A stretch of 6,894 bases of DNA. Origin: Candidatus Aminicenantes bacterium RBG_13_64_14. GTDB lineage: Bacteria > Acidobacteriota > Aminicenantia > Aminicenantales > Saccharicenantaceae. Both the position numbers and the translations under genes were made by a program. The notes beneath the pieces are model-generated. The model searched no databases. It was not told the DNA's origin and saw only the letters and a list, made by a program, of their open reading frames with translations. Where the stretch lies: contig MEXZ01000078.1 in NCBI GenBank assembly GCA_001773855.1, forward strand, positions 1 to 6,894. The letters are read 5' to 3'. Below are positions 5,221 through 6,894 of the stretch, piece after piece. Numbering within the stretch: the first letter of the stretch is position 1; every line of letters begins with the position of its first letter.

Positions 5221-5514
5221 CTAATCCGTAAGGAAGACGACCTGGAAATCGCGGAACTCGCCCGTCGAAGCCTCACGCCGAACGATAAAACTGTCCACCA
5301 GGGCCAGGCGCGGGCCCTCCCGGAGGCGCTCCAGGAAAGCTTCGATGTTCTCCCCTGACCCCTCGGCCAGGACCTCGACCCGGCCGTCCGGGAGGTTGCG
5401 GGCCCAACCGGTGATCCCCATCCGGCCGGCGTATTTCTCCGCGAAGAAACGGTAGGCGACGCCCTGGACGCGGCCGCCGGCGAAGACGCGCACTCTGACC
5501 AGGCCCGACCCCAT
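5221..5514 (-). CDS. acyP: Acylphosphatase
   Basis: The 97-residue product is a small cytosolic enzyme that hydrolyses carboxyl-phosphate bonds such as acetyl phosphate or 1,3-bisphosphoglycerate. The signature GGRVQGVAYRFF (residues 13-24) holds the phosphate-binding loop with catalytic Arg22. GWARNLPDGRVEVLAEG (36-52) holds catalytic Asn40. Length and both motifs fit the classical family. The start at 5514 is chosen because AGGGGGAGAA (minus strand, 5524-5515) lies directly before it and homology begins there. A longer frame to 5580 would overlap the upstream gene by 58 bases. The gene starts 8 bases after the gcvPB-like stop, so the two form an operon. That link is unexplained biochemically and may only reflect genome compaction. 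Confidence 0.93.
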   Translation of the reverse strand: MGSGLVRVRVFAGGRVQGVAYRFFAEKYAGRMGITGWARNLPDGRVEVLAEGSGENIEAFLERLREGPRLALVDSFIVRREASTGEFRDFQVVFLTD

Positions 5515-5522
5515 TTCTCCCC

Positions 5523-6894
5523 CTAGCGGATCTTTTCGTGGCCGTGCTTTTTCAGGTAGGCACGCCAGGTGATCGCCCATTGGGCCGGGTCGTAGAACCA
5601 GCCCGGATCGATGCGATGGACGACGCTGTTGTAGGGCGCTCCCTTGACCGTGGCCGGGTCGGTATAGGCCTCCTCGGCGATCCTCTCCAGGGCGGCCAGG
5701 TACTCGTCGATCTCGGCCTTGGAGTAGGACTCCGTCGGCTCGATGGTGAACGGCTCGGGGACGATGAACGGATGATGGCTCGACCAGAGATGGAATCCGA
5801 AATCGGCCATTCGGAGGCTGACGTCCTCGGTCGTGACGCCCGTGTCCGCGTGGAGCTTCTCCCAGCTGTAGCGGACCTGCTCGATCCGGTGCCGTCCCGG
5901 CGCGAAAGGAACGCTCGCCCCCCGTATTTTCTTGACCTTGGAGAGAATGTAATTGTTGTTGAGCACGGCCACGTTCGCCACTTCACGCAGGCCTTTTTCG
6001 CCGAGACTCATGACCCAGGCGTAGGCCTTGAGGACCGCCGGGAATACCCCGTGAAAACTGCGGATCTTGCCGATCGTCCGGGCCAGGTCGTAACGGAGGA
6101 AATACCGCCCGTCGGCGGCGCGGTCCACGACCGGGACCGGTAGAAAATCGGCCAGCCGGGCGGTGACGCCGAGTGCGCCGCAAGCCGGACCGCCGCAGCC
6201 GTGGGGCGTCCCGAAGGTCTTATGGAGGTTGAAGAAGCACATGTCGAAGCCGGCTTCGCGGGCCCGAGTGACGCCCAAGATGCCGTTGGCATTGGCCTGG
6301 TCGTAGCCGCATAACCCTCCGGCCCGGCGGACGACGGCCGTGATCTCGTCGATCTTCGGGTTGAAGATACCGGTGTCCTCGGGGTTCGTGATCAGGACGC
6401 CGGCCGTCCTGCCGGAGACGGCCTTATTAAGAGCATCGAGGTCGGGCAGGCCGTCTTCGGTCTGGTGGATGGTGATGACCTTGTAGCCCTTGACCGCCGC
6501 CGCCGCGGCGTCTGAAGGATGGGAGAAAATGGTCGTGATGATCTCGTCGCGCGTTCCCCCTTCCCCGCGCGATTCGTGCCAGGCCTGGATGATCGAGACC
6601 ATGGCCAGGATGGCCGCCGAGCCCGAAGCCGGCTGGAACGAAAAGCGGTCGAGCCCGGAGACTTCGCGGAGGAAGAGGTCGAGGCCATGGAAGATCTCCA
6701 GGGCGCCTTGGACGGTGCTATCGTCCTGGAGCGGATGGAGTTCGGCGGCCTTGGAAGAGGCGGCCAGGACGTCGTTGACCTTCGGGCTGTACTTGACGGT
6801 GCACGTCCCTTGCCCGATGTCGACGTTGAGGTCGGCCCCAAGGGTTTCCTGGGAAAGCCGCAGGTAGTGTTTGAGAACGCGCATCTGGGAGATC
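5523..6894 (-). CDS. gcvPB: Glycine dehydrogenase (decarboxylating) subunit 2-like, divergent GcvPB paralogue (5' end outside window)
   Basis: The frame stays open past the Met at 6884 to the window edge, and ISQM just before RVLKHYLRLSQ matches GcvPB N-terminal sequence, so the true start is outside. Numbering from that Met, the PLP motif FFNLHKTFGTPHG (217-229) holds the Schiff-base Lys222. GYDQANANGILG (193-204), ITNPEDTGIF (165-174) and IVPEPFTIEPTE (374-385) also follow the family. Standard GcvPB decarboxylates glycine with GcvPA and loads lipoyl GcvH. Several near-constant motifs are changed, judged from memory of the family. QPAxGxxGE is QPASGSAA (84-91), and SAHGTNPAS is FSHPSDAAA (120-128). 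The His five before the PLP Lys is Phe217, and MHEFVLS is EQVRYSW (335-341). These surround the active site, so the substrate may differ. No gcvPA, gcvT or gcvH is visible. It leads an operon with acylphosphatase. Confidence 0.85.
   Translation of the reverse strand, partial: ISQMRVLKHYLRLSQETLGADLNVDIGQGTCTVKYSPKVNDVLAASSKAAELHPLQDDSTVQGALEIFHGLDLFLREVSGLDRFSFQPASGSAAILAMVSIIQAWHESRGEGGTRDEIITTIFSHPSDAAAAAVKGYKVITIHQTEDGLPDLDALNKAVSGRTAGVLITNPEDTGIFNPKIDEITAVVRRAGGLCGYDQANANGILGVTRAREAGFDMCFFNLHKTFGTPHGCGGPACGALGVTARLADFLPVPVVDRAADGRYFLRYDLARTIGKIRSFHGVFPAVLKAYAWVMSLGEKGLREVANVAVLNNNYILSKVKKIRGASVPFAPGRHRIEQVRYSWEKLHADTGVTTEDVSLRMADFGFHLWSSHHPFIVPEPFTIEPTESYSKAEIDEYLAALERIAEEAYTDPATVKGAPYNSVVHRIDPGWFYDPAQWAITWRAYLKKHGHEKIR

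Noticed and set aside
5515..5580. Longer acylphosphatase start at 5580
   Set aside because: The extra 22 residues overlap the end of the gcvPB-like gene, lack family similarity, and the strong Shine-Dalgarno sits before 5514.
1..6894. A defence system, CRISPR array, mobile element or biosynthetic cluster
   Set aside because: No spaced direct repeats, transposase, integrase, nuclease, toxin-antitoxin or multi-enzyme cluster could be recognised. A single KAS III gene is not enough for a biosynthetic cluster.

Overview
The window is GC-rich bacterial chromosome, with strong G/C preference at third codon positions. It holds eight protein genes, two of them cut by the window ends, packed into short operons. 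The mix (NtrY-type histidine kinase, short-chain flavodoxin, Nif3-like protein, CaiB/BaiF-family enzyme, KAS III enzyme, two-subunit-type glycine dehydrogenase, acylphosphatase) resembles anaerobic, amino-acid- and acyl-CoA-using bacteria of the Acidobacteriota/Aminicenantota type. That placement rests on gene content and base composition only and is tentative. I see no tRNA, rRNA, CRISPR array, transposase, phage gene or plasmid function.

Layout. Bases 1-630 (+) hold the C-terminal half of a histidine kinase, starting exactly at the H-box histidine. A 164-bp gap with two perfect hairpins follows, then a flavodoxin-like gene (795-1310, +). It converges, with 9 bp between stops, on a minus-strand pair: a CaiB/BaiF-family gene (3565 to 2393) followed by a Nif3-like gene (2285 to 1320). 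A 287-bp divergent control region (3566-3852) comes next. It carries two good plus-strand sigma70-type promoters in tandem, a symmetric -10 block that could also fire leftward, and two strong inverted repeats. From it runs a plus-strand pair: a KAS III-like enzyme (3853-4956) and an 83-residue membrane-anchored Cys-cluster protein (4956-5207) that overlaps it by one base. This pair converges, with 13 bp between stops, on a minus-strand pair: a divergent gcvPB-like gene running in from beyond the right edge (to 5523) and an acylphosphatase gene (5514 to 5221).

How the genes may work together. The CaiB/BaiF enzyme keeps the His/Asp and Glu residues of alpha-methylacyl-CoA racemases. It faces a KAS III enzyme across the shared control region, so both may handle acyl-CoA or branched acyl substrates; this is inference. 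The gcvPB-like protein keeps the PLP lysine motif but has changed several of the family's most constant motifs, so it may be a paralogue acting on something other than glycine. The remaining genes give no clear shared pathway.

I do not see a convincing new multi-gene system. The best leads are the altered gcvPB-like enzyme, the structured leader with tandem promoters before the KAS III gene, and the translationally coupled KAS III / small membrane protein pair.
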